From the NCBI GenBank assembly GCA_000467715.1, contig AJFK01000311.1, positions 1 through 64,000 on the forward strand: DNA of 64,000 nt, read 5' to 3'. The DNA comes from Hysterium pulicare CBS 123377 (lineage: Eukaryota; Ascomycota; Dothideomycetes; Hysteriales; Hysteriaceae). The number at the start of each line of letters is the position of its first letter. Position 1 is the stretch's first letter. A model generated the notes under the pieces. The model was not told where the DNA came from. It saw only the letters and a program-made list of their open reading frames with translations, and made no database searches. The translations under genes and the position numbers were made by a program. This document shows positions 44,133-56,435 of this stretch, piece after piece.

Positions 44133-46600
44133 GGTTCTTAAATGGCACGGCTTCAGAGAACGCGCCAATCAAAGGAATGCGGAAATCCTTGCGCCAGTGA
44201 AAGGGCCGCGAGAGGGGATTGTTGCAGAGGAAGACGAGATGAGATGAAGTGAAGTAGAGTCAATTCACAGCCTCCAGCAGCACGTGCAAAAGGCAGAGGG
44301 AGCAAGCAAGACGCGGTTCGAAGTTGTGCATGTAGCGCGCGGTATTCTACAAGACAGTTGGGACGGACACACAGCTATGACGGAGAACGCGAAGACTGGG
44401 CGCGTGTTGAAAGGAGTGAGAAGGACGCCAGAAACGGGGAATATAGAGGAGGAAGAGGAGGGCGAGAGGCAGCAGGCAGTAGGCAGTTCACTCTGCGTCG
44501 AGCGCGGGACACGATGAGAGCTTTATGAGTAGTGGGCTACCTAGGCAGGGACGAGGATTCCCGGCGACGAGGATGCTTCCAAGGGAGCAGTTTGACCAGC
44601 AGCAGGGTTTCCATTCTGGAACCGGGATGTGTGCTCAGTGCTCAGTGCTGGTGCTGATGCGAAATGCGAAATTCCATCCATGCCGTAAAACCGCATGCGA
44701 TGCGGCCGCTAGCGTCCAGCATGCATTTGGCCTTGGTTCACCGTCGCACGTCAAGCCACCGCGCACCGCTCACGATCTTCACCACAGATTGCCCGAAGCG
44801 GCATGCTGGCTATTGCCGCTTGCTTATTGGTTTGGCGGCCGCAGCGCTCGGCCAAAACAGCCGTCCGAGTCAGATCGAGAGCTTTCGCGGCCATTACTCA
44901 CCACGACATCACGACAGCACTTGCTTTCATGCCTACGCCGCAGCATGGAGGGGCAACAGCCACAGCAGAACAGCACTACTGCGAGCTCCCCGTCGTCTGC
45001 GGTCCCCCAAAGCCAGCCAATGTCAAGGTGCGGATCTGACGCCGCTAAGCAGGCGCATCGATCGATCGATCGCAAACTTCTCTTCAATCCGCGAGGAAGC
45101 AAGAATGCTACCACTGCCATTTGGCGCCCAGGCTCTGCCAGCTCACGCGCCCGAGTAATCCACCGCCTGCTCAGTGCTGAGAGGAGTGCCAGCGATGGAC
45201 AGGAGACAGGCCATGGTCCTACGCAGCAGTTATGGTATTGCAGCACGACTCTCCGATCGTTGCTTTGCACCACAGGCCACAGAAAAGTTACTGATGCGCC
45301 TCCGCAACATCAACCGCGACGATTCACGAGAAAATCACGAGGCGCGGCCTTCTCCCCGGTGTGGGAATACAGGCTTCGAGGGGTGTTTCTCGCCAAAATG
45401 TCTCTCCTCTGCTTCTGCAGGCACGGCAGGGTCTTCGTTTCGAGTCCCTTCTACAGCAGGGCTGGCTGACTGTTGAGTGCATCCGGACAGCGGCACAACG
45501 TCCACCCAGCGTCGACAGTAAAATGGGCGAGGTGGGTCGACGTCGACAGCAACTTGGCCGAATTAAGCTCCTGCAGCCAGCCTGGCAGGGGCAGCCGGCC
45601 AAGGACAGCGGCCCTTTGTTGATCCAACGTGGCTCCGAGGGTCCCCCAAAATCTAGATGACCCCGCCAAAGTTCGATCACCTCTGCGAATCGTCCTGCCC
45701 ACACGACGTCACAGCCAAGGGGGCCTCTGTCAAGCCACACTAGCGCCTCAAGCCCTTTCTGCTTTAGGCCGTCGTTTTCCATTTTAATGCCCCAAACAAC
45801 GGGCCCCTTCGACCACAATACCCGAATTGACTCCTGCCTGACTGCTCCATGGCCAAAACCCGTCTCTGACCCAGTTGGCGATCGTGATCTCTCGAAAGCC
45901 CCCGTGGAACAACCTGTCCGAAGGCAAGTCGGGCCATCTGGGACTGCACCATCTCGAAACCCGCTCTCAATAATCTCTCCATGTGGAAACAAGCCACTGC
46001 CAAACCACTCCAGCGCCCACCCAGACCCTGACTTGCTGCAGGGCAGAACGGCGGCGCCGCTACCCTTTTCTCCCGACGCTTCTGGGCCCTGACGGCCAGC
46101 TTCCTGCCGGCTGAAAGGACCCTGCACGCGGCTATGACGTATCGTCTGCCGACCAACCATAGCCCAGGGACCACTTTCCGAGATTTCGGTCGAACTACTT
46201 CCCAACCAGGCACTCCACGAGAGCGCCCCTCCGAAACCGTTTCTATTACTACTATGCCGCATACTTTTGGGCGCTTCTCTTGCGCATTGATTGAGATGCA
46301 CTCTTTTCCTACCGAAGGTTCCCCTTTCTCAGCTTTGTCCCCTTATATTTTCTCCTTGTCTTCTGGCTCTGCCAACGGTTGTAAGAGCCAGAAGCGTCCT
46401 TTCACTACTTTCTTCTACTATACTCCGTAGGTGTGGTCTCTTTCTTGATCCAAACAGCAGATCTTCATTAGCCACTGTGGCTCGAAAGTCTCGCAGGGAT
46501 CATCTTATTACCACGTGTTGTGACAAGATGCGGCGGCCTTCAGCCATGCATGATGAGCAAGCCTCGATAATCTAAAGGCACCAGCCACTTGCCGCACGAG
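44133..46600 (-). promoter_or_regulatory. Long GC-rich upstream region of the C2H2 gene
   Basis: About 2.5 kb of GC-rich sequence upstream of the minus-strand zinc-finger gene, with long but domain-free open frames on both strands (44525-45469 plus, 45324-46301 minus). Such regions usually hold the long 5' leader and promoter of transcription factor genes. A short (ATCG)n run sits at 45057-45072. Composition drops towards AT beyond about 46600. Confidence 0.5.
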
Positions 46601-49259
46601 TCAAATGAATCATCGCACACGGGTTAAAAGGTTGCCCTTCATACTGTACAAACGATAAAACAAGGAAAAGAAAATGAGCTTATGTCGAATCCTCATTCTG
46701 CGTGCAGTATACCTCAATGGGGCAAATACTACGGCAGTTATAGGCCAAAGCTTTGCTTTCATCAACCTTGATCTCGCCTGGATGTTTTAAATGCGCCTTT
46801 GTTTCGATTGGCCCCCGGCTTGTTAGTTCAGGTGTGGACCCCTTTGTCGCCTATTCGCGAGAATCCTGATCATCTCGAATGGCCTGTTGTGAAACCGAGA
46901 TGGACCCTGAAGATCTAGCTTGAATGTGAGATCAATTTCTTGGCACACCCATGCAGATGGGACGCTTTTACCGTTACGGTAGGCCTTGAAAGGAGTAAGA
47001 ACAGATATGGCTGACTCAAGCCTTAGGTAAACGATCTCGAAGTAAGTCCAAAGTGCCGAACTTGTTGTTCCTGGTGAACTCCAGAGGACCTTTCACAGAA
47101 TCCGGAGTAGAAACAACACTCTTTGCGCAGATTGGGCTCTTGTTCTGTTATTGCCATGGATTGCCATTCACTGGTATCAAGAGATGGTTTGAGCGCTGAC
47201 CGCGCCACGACATTCGCGACGGGCTGCAGCATTCGTAAGGCTCTTGACGTAGGCCTACCAGTTGAGATTAATGTCGCTGCTGTTTGCAAAGGTTACCTTA
47301 GTGAATTCATCGGAGATACTACAGACAATAGTTTTCGTTTCTTCGGATGGACCGAATTTTGACTCGATTCGATATCTTCACTCATATTGATTTGGCCGCT
47401 ATCATCTACCGGACCGAGGCTTTTGGCACATATGGTGCCACTTTCCTCAACCATGTAGGCCCAGTAAACACAAGGCAATATTTTCAACTTTATGAAGTGG
47501 CAGCCTTCCTGCGAGATTTCCGATTTTAGCGCCTTCTGTGGTCGCAACGGAATCCAAGGTACGTACGTATTCCTTATTGTTTCCGCACTTCTCAACGGCA
47601 CGGTTACTAGAACCTGGCGACGTCGTACTGTATACGCGGAGTTGCTCCGAAGCACAACGTACGACAAGCCCCCAGATTTTGGCAACGGCTAGGTGTTTAG
47701 TTCGCGGTTCCTCAATTATTGGCGAACGGCTACCCGCATATAGTACCACGGAAACTAACGACTTAACACGGAGCACCGCCAAGGAAGAGTCGAGGTCGAC
47801 TGCACTGGATCCTTCTTCCTGCGCCGATTAGCTTCTTGTACAGCTTATCACGTTACACTAGGAATGAATTGATAAGCATCCCCCAAATGTAGCCTTGGAA
47901 TGTATAGTGGATATCGTCCCCCGAGGCATCTCTTCAAAGAAGCCGGCCACCGTACGTAGGCCTGCAGATACGCAAGAGAGAACACTGTCTTGGTCCGCCG
48001 CTCAGGACCGCTTCTCCGCCGGAGAGGACTTTCCATTCGTATTTCCAGCTCTGAATCTCCCCGATCACCGTGTCCCAGTCACATGCAGTATCTCGCGGTC
48101 TTCTTTTACGATCCAGAACGATTCACCCATACAATGTTCGCTGGGTTCAAAGGTCTCTCCATAACCAACCAAGAGGATCGGGTTTTCTATTGCATGATTG
48201 AGAGCCATGTGTTCCGTCTCAAATTTGATTTCTACTACTAATTCTCATGAGCAAATGAGGTCCTTCTGTTGCCTTCGTTCTATGTGTCTGCCCTAAGATG
48301 GCATGGCGTGCGACTCAAGTAGCCTGCTTGTGAGAGTTTCCGCTTGGATAGTATTGTCTTTTCACATAACGTCACATGAATCTCACTTCTTTTCGTTATG
48401 GTTTCCCCACTCTCTGTACGCCTTCCGATTGAGACTGCAACGCCATTTGGCTAAATATTCAGTAGCTTACACATCCCATAATCTCTATGGCTAGGCTCTG
48501 ACTGAAGAAGTAGCACCTGACTTGAGCATAGACTTCGGACATTCTCATTATGTGCAGGAGGGGACAATCCTTCGACTGAAGACGAAGACTTCTACAATCC
48601 CACATAGTACATCCAATTAAGTCTTGGGAAAGTACAAAAACGACTCTTTCTGCCGTGAAAGCCAGTTGCATTTCTTCTCAAGCTTCGTTATAGATATACA
48701 GATCAGAAACTAAAAATCCTACCTCTATATCAAACTAGATTACTCAAATTATTTTCTTTAGTACGAGTGCCCAGCTTTATCAATGCGCTACTCCTTCCCT
48801 ATGCTCCCAGTATAAAAGTTAACAATACATTATTATGGATCAAGACCATCAGACTCTATATTCCGCCTTTAGTGTAGCTGGGGAAAGAGAGATTACTAAG
48901 CGTTTAAACTATTGGTATATCTCTATCTAAGCATCAGTCGTGGAAAGGCTATGGTATTCCTTACACAAGCACAAGGACGCTCAGTTCTTCCTCACTGATC
49001 CACAATAGGCTAGAAAAAGATAAGCCTCCACTAAGATCAACAGGTGCGGGCTTGTCCGGTCGGTATTTGATACGCTCCACCTAGACAGGTAATTTTTGAG
49101 CAGCTGGGATATGTGGCCGGGTCCGCAATCCGTGAGGCAACAAAATATCTAGATATAAAGACAATACTCCATCCTTTGCGAATCTATGTCCTACGTCTCC
49201 TTAGACTCCGTAAGAATATCACTTCTTCTTCGCTCCTTTCTTAGGACTTCAAACATCTT
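46601..49259. other. Gene-poor interval, C2H2 upstream to trp4 3' end
   Basis: No gene supported. Part of it (about 48680-48960) is AT-rich but still contains CA and TG, so it is not RIP-saturated like the left edge. It may be a degraded intergenic remnant. Confidence 0.45.
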
Positions 49260-50561
49260 TCAAGCCTTCCCAAGTCTATTCGTGATTTCAACGAATCGCT
49301 TCCACTCTGCGAGCGCCGCACCACTCGTGGCAACCCATCTCGCCCGGCGAACCCCCTCTTTCCATCTTCCACCCCCAGGACCTCTTTCTTGAATGACTTT
49401 CCCATCATCACCAGGGCCCATATCACTGGTGTCCGCCTCACAGATCCCAGAGACAACGAAGAGGGCCGCAGTATTAATGAGCACAAAGTGCAGGATGGGA
49501 TCATCAGGTGCAATCTCTCCCCTTAGAATCTTCATTAGGATCTCGGCGTTCTGTTCCGGACTACCGCCCGGCGAGACTTCCGTCAACGAGTGTCTTGGTA
49601 GGCCGAAATCCTCAGGAGTCAAAGTGAAATTCACAATTTCCACCTCTTCCTTGTCCTCGGATGTAACTAAACGCCAGCAGTGTGTGGGTCCCGCACAACT
49701 CAATTCATCCAGCTCTTCATCTCCACAAATAACCAAGGCCTTCCGCGCGCCGCTCTGTCTCAGACTCTCTGCAAACGCGGGGCCGAGATCCCTGCGCGCA
49801 ACGCCTATGACACGCGCTTCTACCAAATCGTGGAGGGGGTTCGCTAATGGACCTAGGAGATTGAAGATGGTTCTCCAGCCGAGCTGTTTACGGATTGAGG
49901 CAGCATGGCGGGCGCCGGGGGGGGAGACGGGGGCAAAGAGAAAGGCATAGTTTGTTGCGTTATAGACTTCGACGATGGTAGAAGGTGATATTGCGCTGAT
50001 TTGGGGTGGAGTCGGTGGGGCACAGGAGAGTAAGTCTGCGGAGCCAGAGCGGGAGGTTGAAGCTCGGTTGCCATGCTTTGCGATGATAAGAAGAGCGGAG
50101 GCAAGGATCGAAGAGGTGGTGCTTATATTGAAGGTATTGTGGGAGTCACCGCCTGTGCCTACTATGTCGCACTGGCAGAAGTCAGATTGGGTGATGTTCA
50201 GCTAATTAAGGAAGGGGAGTAGGGAGGGTATATACCATACCAGTCCGCCATTATAGTCCCCTTCTCTACGCCCCTTCTGGCGGATTATAGAGGCCAGTTT
50301 TGGTACGTCTATCCCGGTAGCAAAATTGCGCATGGCTTCGGCGCATTTCGTTAGGACGTCTGCTTGGCGGTCTCGGTCTGTGAAGTGCAGACATGTTAGG
50401 AGAGCGCCTGTTTGGACCTCCGAGAGGCTATTCGTGAATATGTGAGAGATGGCGGCGGCGATTTCGGTGGAGGTGGGCTTATCTGTGGATTCGTGCCAGA
50501 GACGTTTGAGCAGTGGAGTGATGGAGATTTTGGGGGGTCCGGAGGAGGGGTCGGATGACAT
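49260..50561 (-). CDS. trp4: Anthranilate phosphoribosyltransferase
   Basis: Second step of tryptophan synthesis: transfers phosphoribose from PRPP to anthranilate. Exons 50241-50561 and 49260-50171; 410 aa. The N-terminal helical domain is seen as LLKRLW...AISHIFTNSLSEVQTGALLTCLHF. The catalytic motifs are GTGGD (112-116) followed by HNTFNIST, KHGNR (139-143), and FNLLGPLANP. ATG 50561 (MSSDPSSGPPKISI) matches the family start; ATG 50633 in the same frame would add 24 residues. The 69-nt intron ends TTCTGCCAG and brings CDIVGTGGD in phase. Divergent from NOC1; a TGACTC element (GAGTCA at 50804-50809) lies upstream, as expected for CPC1/Gcn4 control of amino-acid genes. Confidence 0.94.
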
Positions 50562-50852
50562 TTCGGCTTGATTCACAGACTCTTCGTTGTTATCAAGAAC
50601 TAGAGGTTGGCTCTCAGAGACATCATGGAGCAATTGGTCCTCTAGAGTGAATGGTTCAATTGCTCCAGTGGAAGTCTCGTCAGTAATTGAGTCATGTATT
50701 CCGCATCCGTTCAGTCACGTGTGTGGAAAATCGTTCTTCCGCATTTATAATTTTCCACGTTGCGGTCTCGGAAGTGCCCACTCTCCAGGTCGTGAATCAG
50801 TCAGAGTCACCCTCTGGCCGGCCTACACATCTCGACACGATAGCGGCATCAA
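50562..50852. promoter_or_regulatory. Divergent promoter of trp4 and NOC1
   Basis: 291 bp between the two ATGs. It contains an E-box CACGTG at 50716-50721 and GAGTCA at 50804-50809 (TGACTC on the trp4 strand), the core bound by CPC1/Gcn4-type bZIP proteins. Function is inferred from motif and gene type. Confidence 0.55.
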
Positions 50853-53581
50853 ATGGGCAAGAAGCGCACACATGCAGAGACGAAAGATGGCTTCCACAAG
50901 CCGCCGCCGGATAAGGAGAAGAAAAACAACACCTTGAAGGACAAGAAGAAGATCCATCCGAAGCAATCGTTTGAGAAGCGCAAGCCTAATCTCGTGAGTC
51001 CTCCCATGACACTGGACCTCAAGACGTACTTACTAATGATCACACTCAGACATTCACGCCGCAACCCGAATGGCACACAGTAGGGCTACCACAGTTGCCG
51101 ACGGTGGAGAACCCTACGGCTCCTCCGCGTCACGTCCTTGACGGGCTCCATCAGTATGCAGGGAAACTCCTGGAAGCCGAAGCGTCCGAATATGCTGGGA
51201 TGCACATGTCCTCGGACTCCTCCCACAAGTTTCTGTCCACCATTATGTCTTCTGGCACTATGGAGGACAAGGTTTCCGCCCTCACCCTATTGATTCAGGA
51301 GTCACCTCTACATACCATGAAGGCTTTTGAGCAGCTTCTAGTGCTGTCAAGGAAGAAGGGTGGTAGAAGTGCCGCCTTGATGGCACTCGAAGCTTTGAAG
51401 GATCTTCTAGGGCAGGGTGTGCTACTTCCGCCAGACCGAAAGCTGAAGGCATTTGTGAGACAGCCCGGCCTGATTACCGCGCTGCAAGGAAAATACCCAA
51501 ACTGGAAAGAGGGCGACAACTTACCAGGCTCTGTCCAAAAGATCCATCTGATTGCCTGGGCGTACGAGGATTGGCTTAAGCGCGAGTACTTCGAAATGCT
51601 CAAAATCTTAGAAGGATGGTGTAATGATGAAATCGAACATTCGCGAAGCCGGGCGGTGACATTTGTCTGGGAGCTGCTGAAAGAGAAGCCAGAGCAAGAG
51701 GAGAACCTACTTCGCTTACTTATCAACAAACTCGGAGACACTGCGAAGAAGATCGCATCTAGAGCATCCTATCTTCTACTTCAACTACAGACTACACATC
51801 CGCTCATGAAGAGTGTCATAATTAACGCGATTGAATCTGATCTATTATTTCGACCTGGACAGAGCTCACACGCCAAATATTACGCCATTATCACGCTTAA
51901 TCAGACAGTGTTGAGCATTAAAGAGCAAGAAGTGGCAAACAAGCTGCTCGACATTTACTTCAGTCTGTTCATTGGCTTGTTGAAGAAACCGAAGGATTCA
52001 GAAGACCCAAAGATGCCGCACTTGAATAAAAACGGCTTTGTTCAAGGTGGAGGTGGCAGGCCGGGTAAAATGGCCAAGAAAAAAGCCAAAGCTAAGGAAG
52101 AACAGGGCCAATCGTCCGAGGATGAGATGAAAGAAAAGATGATTGCTCAGGTTTTGACTGGTGTCAATCGCGCCTTTCCATTCGCCAAAACGGATGACAA
52201 GAAGTTCGAGCAGCAGTTAGATACGATATTCCAGGTCACGCACTCTTCGAACTTTAACACTAGCATCCAAGCCTTAACCCTCATTCAGCAGATTTCCGCC
52301 TCTAAACATATATCAGCCGACCGCTTCTACCGTACCCTCTATGAATCTCTCTTGGACCCACGTCTCATTTCTTCTTCTAAACAAATCATGTACCTGAATC
52401 TCCTCTACCGTTCTTTGAAAGCGGACTTGAATATCAAGCGAGTCAAAGCCTTTGTAAAGCGCCTACTGCAGATTCTTAATCTCCACGAACCCCCGTTCAT
52501 CTGTGGTGTCCTCTATCTCATTAACGAACTTATTACCACCTTTCCAGGCATCAAAAGCATGCTTTCGACTCCCGAGGACAACGCATCGGACGATGAAGAA
52601 GAGCATTATGAAGACGCCCTAGAAGAACCTACCACCACTCCGACCTCCGAAACACCCAAATATTCCCAATACGATCCGAAAAAGCGCGACCCAGAACATG
52701 CCGCAGCAGATTTTTCATGCCTCTGGGAGCTTTTGCCCCTTCAAGCGCATTACCATCCCTCGGTACACGTTCTGGCCTCAAAGATTCTACACCGTGAGCC
52801 TCTGAAGGAAAAACCGGATCCGACACTCTACACCCTCATGAATTTCCTAGACAAATTTGTTTACAGGAACCCGAAGACGAAGGCGCAGGCAACGCACGGT
52901 AGCTCTATCATGCAACCCATGTCCGGTACCTCGAAAGCGGCAGACTATCTCATCACCCAACGAGACGGTGCAAAGGGAATGCAACCAGTCAATTCGGAAC
53001 AGTTCTGGAGAAAGAGACTCGAAGATGTCAAGGCAGATGAAGTTTTCTTCCATACGTATTTCGCAAAGGCTGGAAAGGCTAAATTGACGAATAGGAAAGA
53101 AAAGAAGAGAAAAGAGAAGGAAGATGAGAGTGAGGAAGAGGGTGAGGAGGAGATCTGGAAGGCGCTGGTGAATAGCAGGCCAGAGATCGAGGGTGATGAT
53201 GAGGACAGTTTTAGCGATTTTGACATGGAAGATATGAGCAACGAAGATGAAGACGACGGATTGAATGATAGCGTTGAACTGAATCTCGATAGCAGCGAAG
53301 GCGACGCGGAAGGGGCAGAAGATGAAGACGATATGGAGGATGGCTTCGACCTTGAAAGCGCGGATGAAGAGGCTTTCGTGGGAAGCGATGAAGAGCTTCC
53401 AGTCATTCTTGACATGGATGAGGTTGAGGCCGCGGATGAGGCGGCAGCATCAGCATCCCAGAAGGGCAAGAAACGAGAAAATGAGAAGAAGGGAAAGAAG
53501 AAGAGGAAGCTGAAACATCTACCCACCTTCGCGTCTGCGGATGATTACGCGAAACTGCTGGGCGATGAAGGTAGCGAGTGA
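50853..53581 (+). CDS. NOC1: Ribosome biogenesis protein Noc1/Mak21
   Basis: CBF/Mak21 family; with Noc2 it escorts early 60S pre-ribosomal particles in the nucleolus. Exons 50853-50993 and 51050-53581; 890 aa. A basic N-terminus (Lys-rich, 1-47) leads to TFTPQPEWHTVGLPQLP. HEAT-like helices follow, with the family block FRPGQSSHAKYYAIITLNQ (about 240-260), a charged insert, then the CBF domain (FYRTLYESLLDPRL ... MYLNLLYRSLKADLN ... FICGVLYLINEL) and LQAHYHPSVHVLASKIL. The C-terminal 200 residues are Asp/Glu-rich with a final Lys/Arg block. A 56-nt intron joins KPNL to TFTP. Confidence 0.95.
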
Positions 53582-54151
53582 AGTGTTTTTGGAACAAAGA
53601 ATGTCACGACCTGGCACTGAACTTTCGAAAATGCGCTCACTTACCGAGTATTGCTGCAATGATCGACGAGTATATCGAATCAGAGTTAGGAACGGCATGC
53701 AACAGGATTGCTGTCACGGAGGAGATGTTTCAGGGCGCATGATTCACTTAATGACTGTTGACTGAATAATATCAGTGTCCCCTTCAGATATTCGGATTTT
53801 CATGTGCATATCTTAATGAACTGTTCGGATAATAATTAGACCCCGTTCGAACCATTCAATGGTAGTTGAAACCATAACATAATGTCTTTCGGTGTCTTTT
53901 ATATGTCTTTAACTTGACATGTGAGACAGGATTCTTTGCCAAAAGGTGAATGGCGTATTGTTTATAACAAAACTGGTGAATATCGCGGATAAATATTTGG
54001 CCGAAGGTCCCATGTACGACTCTGCCCCACCAATTAATGAGGTTGTCATCATACCACAGCACGCTTCGAATTAACTTTCTCCCACTTCTCAACTCCTCTG
54101 TCCCAGCCAACGGAGACTCTTCTTCTTCATTCTTTGCACTAGATTGCCACC
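53582..54151. other. NOC1 to SGT2 intergenic
   Basis: 570 bp holding the NOC1 3' UTR (AT-rich near 53760-53890) and the SGT2 promoter. No gene seen. Confidence 0.5.
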
Positions 54152-55407
54152 ATGGTACACCCCCAGTCCGAGGTCGTCGCAGCCTCAACATCCCAGCTAA
54201 CCCTCTATCAAGGCAAACCCGAACTCCAAGAAGCGCCTTGCGCTCGCGATCCTCGACTTCCTACAGACATCCACGACGGATGGCACTGTCAGCTCCGAAG
54301 ATGCCGAATCAATCGAAATCGCGAGCAACTGCATCGCCGAAGCCCTCAAAGTAGATGCCAGCGACAAATCCGCCATGTCCGATGCACTAGGCGGATCGAA
54401 TCTGCTCGCAATCTACAGCGTCTACGAGAAACTAAAGGGAAAGAGTACAGCGAGTACAAAAGGGGAGAGTTCGGCTCAAGAAGCACGACCAGCAACGCCA
54501 GCAACGGCGTCAACGCCGGGGACGAGTGTACCAGGCGGAGTAGGCGGACAGAACAAAGAGAAAGCAGAGGAATTGAAGGCAAAGGGTAATGCAGCGATGC
54601 AGAAGAAGGACTATGACACCGCCATCGATTTCTATACGAAAGCCCTCGATCTCGTCCCCTTGAACCCCATCTACCTCTCCAACCGCGCGGCTGCGTATTC
54701 CGGGAAAAGTATGCATGAGGAGGCGAAGGAGGATGCGGAGATGGCGGTTGCTGCAGATCCGAAGTACTCGAAAGCGTGGAGTAGATTAGGACTGGCAAGG
54801 TTCGTCCTTGGTGATACGAAGGGCGCTATGGAGGCCTATGAATCTGGCATGGATGCGGAAGGCGGTGGAAGCGATGTTATGAGGAGGGGATATGAGACTG
54901 CGAAGAAGAAGTATGAAGAAGAAAGCGGTGATGTGGGTGCACCCGATGCCGACACAAGATCACCACTTGGTGGTGGTGGTATGCCGGATCTATCTAGTCT
55001 GGCAAGTATGCTTGGTGGAGGAGGCGGTGGTGCAGGCGGAGGCGGTGGGATGCCTGATCTTGGATCCCTCATGAATAACCCCATGATGAGACAGATGGCG
55101 CAGCAGGTCATGCAGAATCCTGATATGATGAGGAATATGATGAGCGATCCAAGGATTGCGCAGATGGCGGAGAGATTTGGAGGTGGAGGAGGCGCAGGAG
55201 CGGGAGGAGGAGCAGGAGGAGGTGGTGGTGGTGGTGGTGGTGGTGGTGGTATGCCAAATCTGTCAGAGTTGATGAACGATCCTAATATTGCGGAGATGTA
55301 AGTTCAACCTTTGAGCTACAGCTTTTGTATTTCTACTGACCTAAAGTCTCAGGGCTAGAAATTTCATGGGAGGTGGTGGCGCAGGACGAGGAACTCCACC
55401 CCCGTAA
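54152..55407 (+). CDS. SGT2: Small glutamine-rich TPR co-chaperone Sgt2
   Basis: Co-chaperone that hands tail-anchored proteins to the GET pathway. Exons 54152-54154, 54213-55297, 55353-55407; 380 aa. The first coding exon is only the ATG (context CACCATGG), and after a 58-nt intron (branch AGCTAAC, acceptor ATCAAG) the protein reads MANPNSKKRLALAILDFLQ, the Sgt2 dimerisation helix. Three TPRs occupy about 125-240 (AEELKAKGNAAMQKKDYDTA, YLSNRAAAYSGK, AWSRLGLARFVLGDTKGAM). The tail is Gly/Met-rich with repeats NNPMMRQMAQQVMQNPDMMR and SDPRIAQM and a (GGT)10 run at 55221-55250 coding polyglycine. The final exon gives ARNFMGGGGAGRGTPPP. Confidence 0.93.
55221..55250 (+). repeat. (GGT)10 microsatellite in SGT2
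   Basis: Ten GGT units coding glycine inside the Gly-rich tail of Sgt2; likely length-variable between strains. Confidence 0.9.
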
Positions 55408-55791
55408 TCTATTTTACGATTGTACATGCCTGACTTGTTCTCGTTCTGCATTAGTTCCTGTGGATAGACAGTAATGATACCAAAGTTCAAAGTCCCGACA
55501 TGTCAGCCCACATGCTTTTGTAATGTTGACTTAATGATATGCCGAGTCGTAACTCATTATCGCTCTGCGACTGCTTGATATGTAGCGTGTTGCCTTCCAT
55601 GCTAATGGTAGATAGTTCTACCACCGTACCAACATAGAAAGCTCTTATTCAGCTCGTTTTCCACTCCACACGTCTTGCAAGGGCTTTTCATCTTTTCCAA
55701 TGCTGATCATAGGACGGTACTCCGCTACCCAAAAGTGCCTTACTCAAGCAACACAGTTGACTTTCCTGAGCATCCAACTTTCCCCTCTACT
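55408..55791. other. Convergent 3' region, SGT2 and TMA20
   Basis: 384 bp with the two 3' UTRs. No gene seen. Confidence 0.5.
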
Positions 55792-56435
55792 TCATCCTAG
55801 ATTCAAACCCCAAAGCCCATCGCCTAGATAATGACCCCCCTCCATAGCTGGTCCTTTCTTCACCTTCCTGATGTCCGCGGTCCCCATCTTCAGCACGCCC
55901 ACAGCACACGCAGTCTCCTTCCCCTCAGCTTCAATCACCACGACCGTTCCCGGTTCCAAATCTTCGTCTCCGTACCCATAATCCTCATCTGCATCCGGAT
56001 TCGGTAGTCTGCCTCCCGCAGACGTTAACCCCGGCGCCATGAGCGTAGCCCCGCTCAACACAAACCTGATGGCGCCCCTGTCGATCCTCAGCTTATTGAA
56101 GGCATCCGGGAATTTGTGCACAAGCTGCAGATGCGGCATGAGCGCGTCGTCCATGTGTTGGAAGAACAGCGGGGTGGAGCCGAGGGTGTACAGCGAGCAT
56201 CGATCGGGCAGCTTGACGAGGTCCAACTGTTCCTTTTTGGGGATGATGGCGTCGATGTGCGGTTCGAGTAGAGGGTAGATTTCGCAGACTTTGGTGCGGA
56301 TGCCGCGTTGGGCTGACGATTTGACTTTGGATTTTGCGCCGGGGGTTATGCTGAGGCGGGCGTTAGGTTTGATATTGGCGGATAGGAAGGGAGAGGACAC
56401 ATGTGTGCGTTTGTTACGTACTCTTTCTTGAACAT
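55792..56435 (-). CDS. TMA20: Translation machinery-associated protein 20 (MCT-1 family)
   Basis: Ribosome-binding PUA-domain protein; with Tma22 (DENR) it recycles 40S subunits and affects reinitiation. Exons 56422-56435 and 55792-56350; 190 aa. The first exon is 14 nt (MFKKD when joined), the family start; then SKVKSSAQRGIRTKV, the N-terminal domain (PLLEPHIDAIIPKKEQLDLVKLPDRCSLYTL), and the C-terminal PUA domain with MAPGLTSAGG and ACAVGVLKM. The acidic loop DADEDYGYGDEDLE is a fungal insertion. The intron (71 nt) is open in the second-exon frame from an internal ATG at 56400, so an unspliced or internal-start form could have a different N-terminus. Confidence 0.94.

Noticed and set aside
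44525-45469. 314-codon plus-strand frame upstream of the C2H2 gene
   Set aside because: No domain, biased GC-rich composition, several rival frames over the same bases.
45324-46301. 325-codon minus-strand frame upstream of the C2H2 gene
   Set aside because: Starts and ends without supporting features; Gly/Arg/Trp/Cys-rich composition is typical of chance frames.
48680-48960. AT-rich tract as a second RIP-affected element
   Set aside because: CA and TG are still common here, so the RIP signature of the left edge is missing; no repeat ends seen.
53835-53860. B-box-like GTTCGAACC as a possible second tRNA
   Set aside because: No matching acceptor or D-arm around it on either strand.
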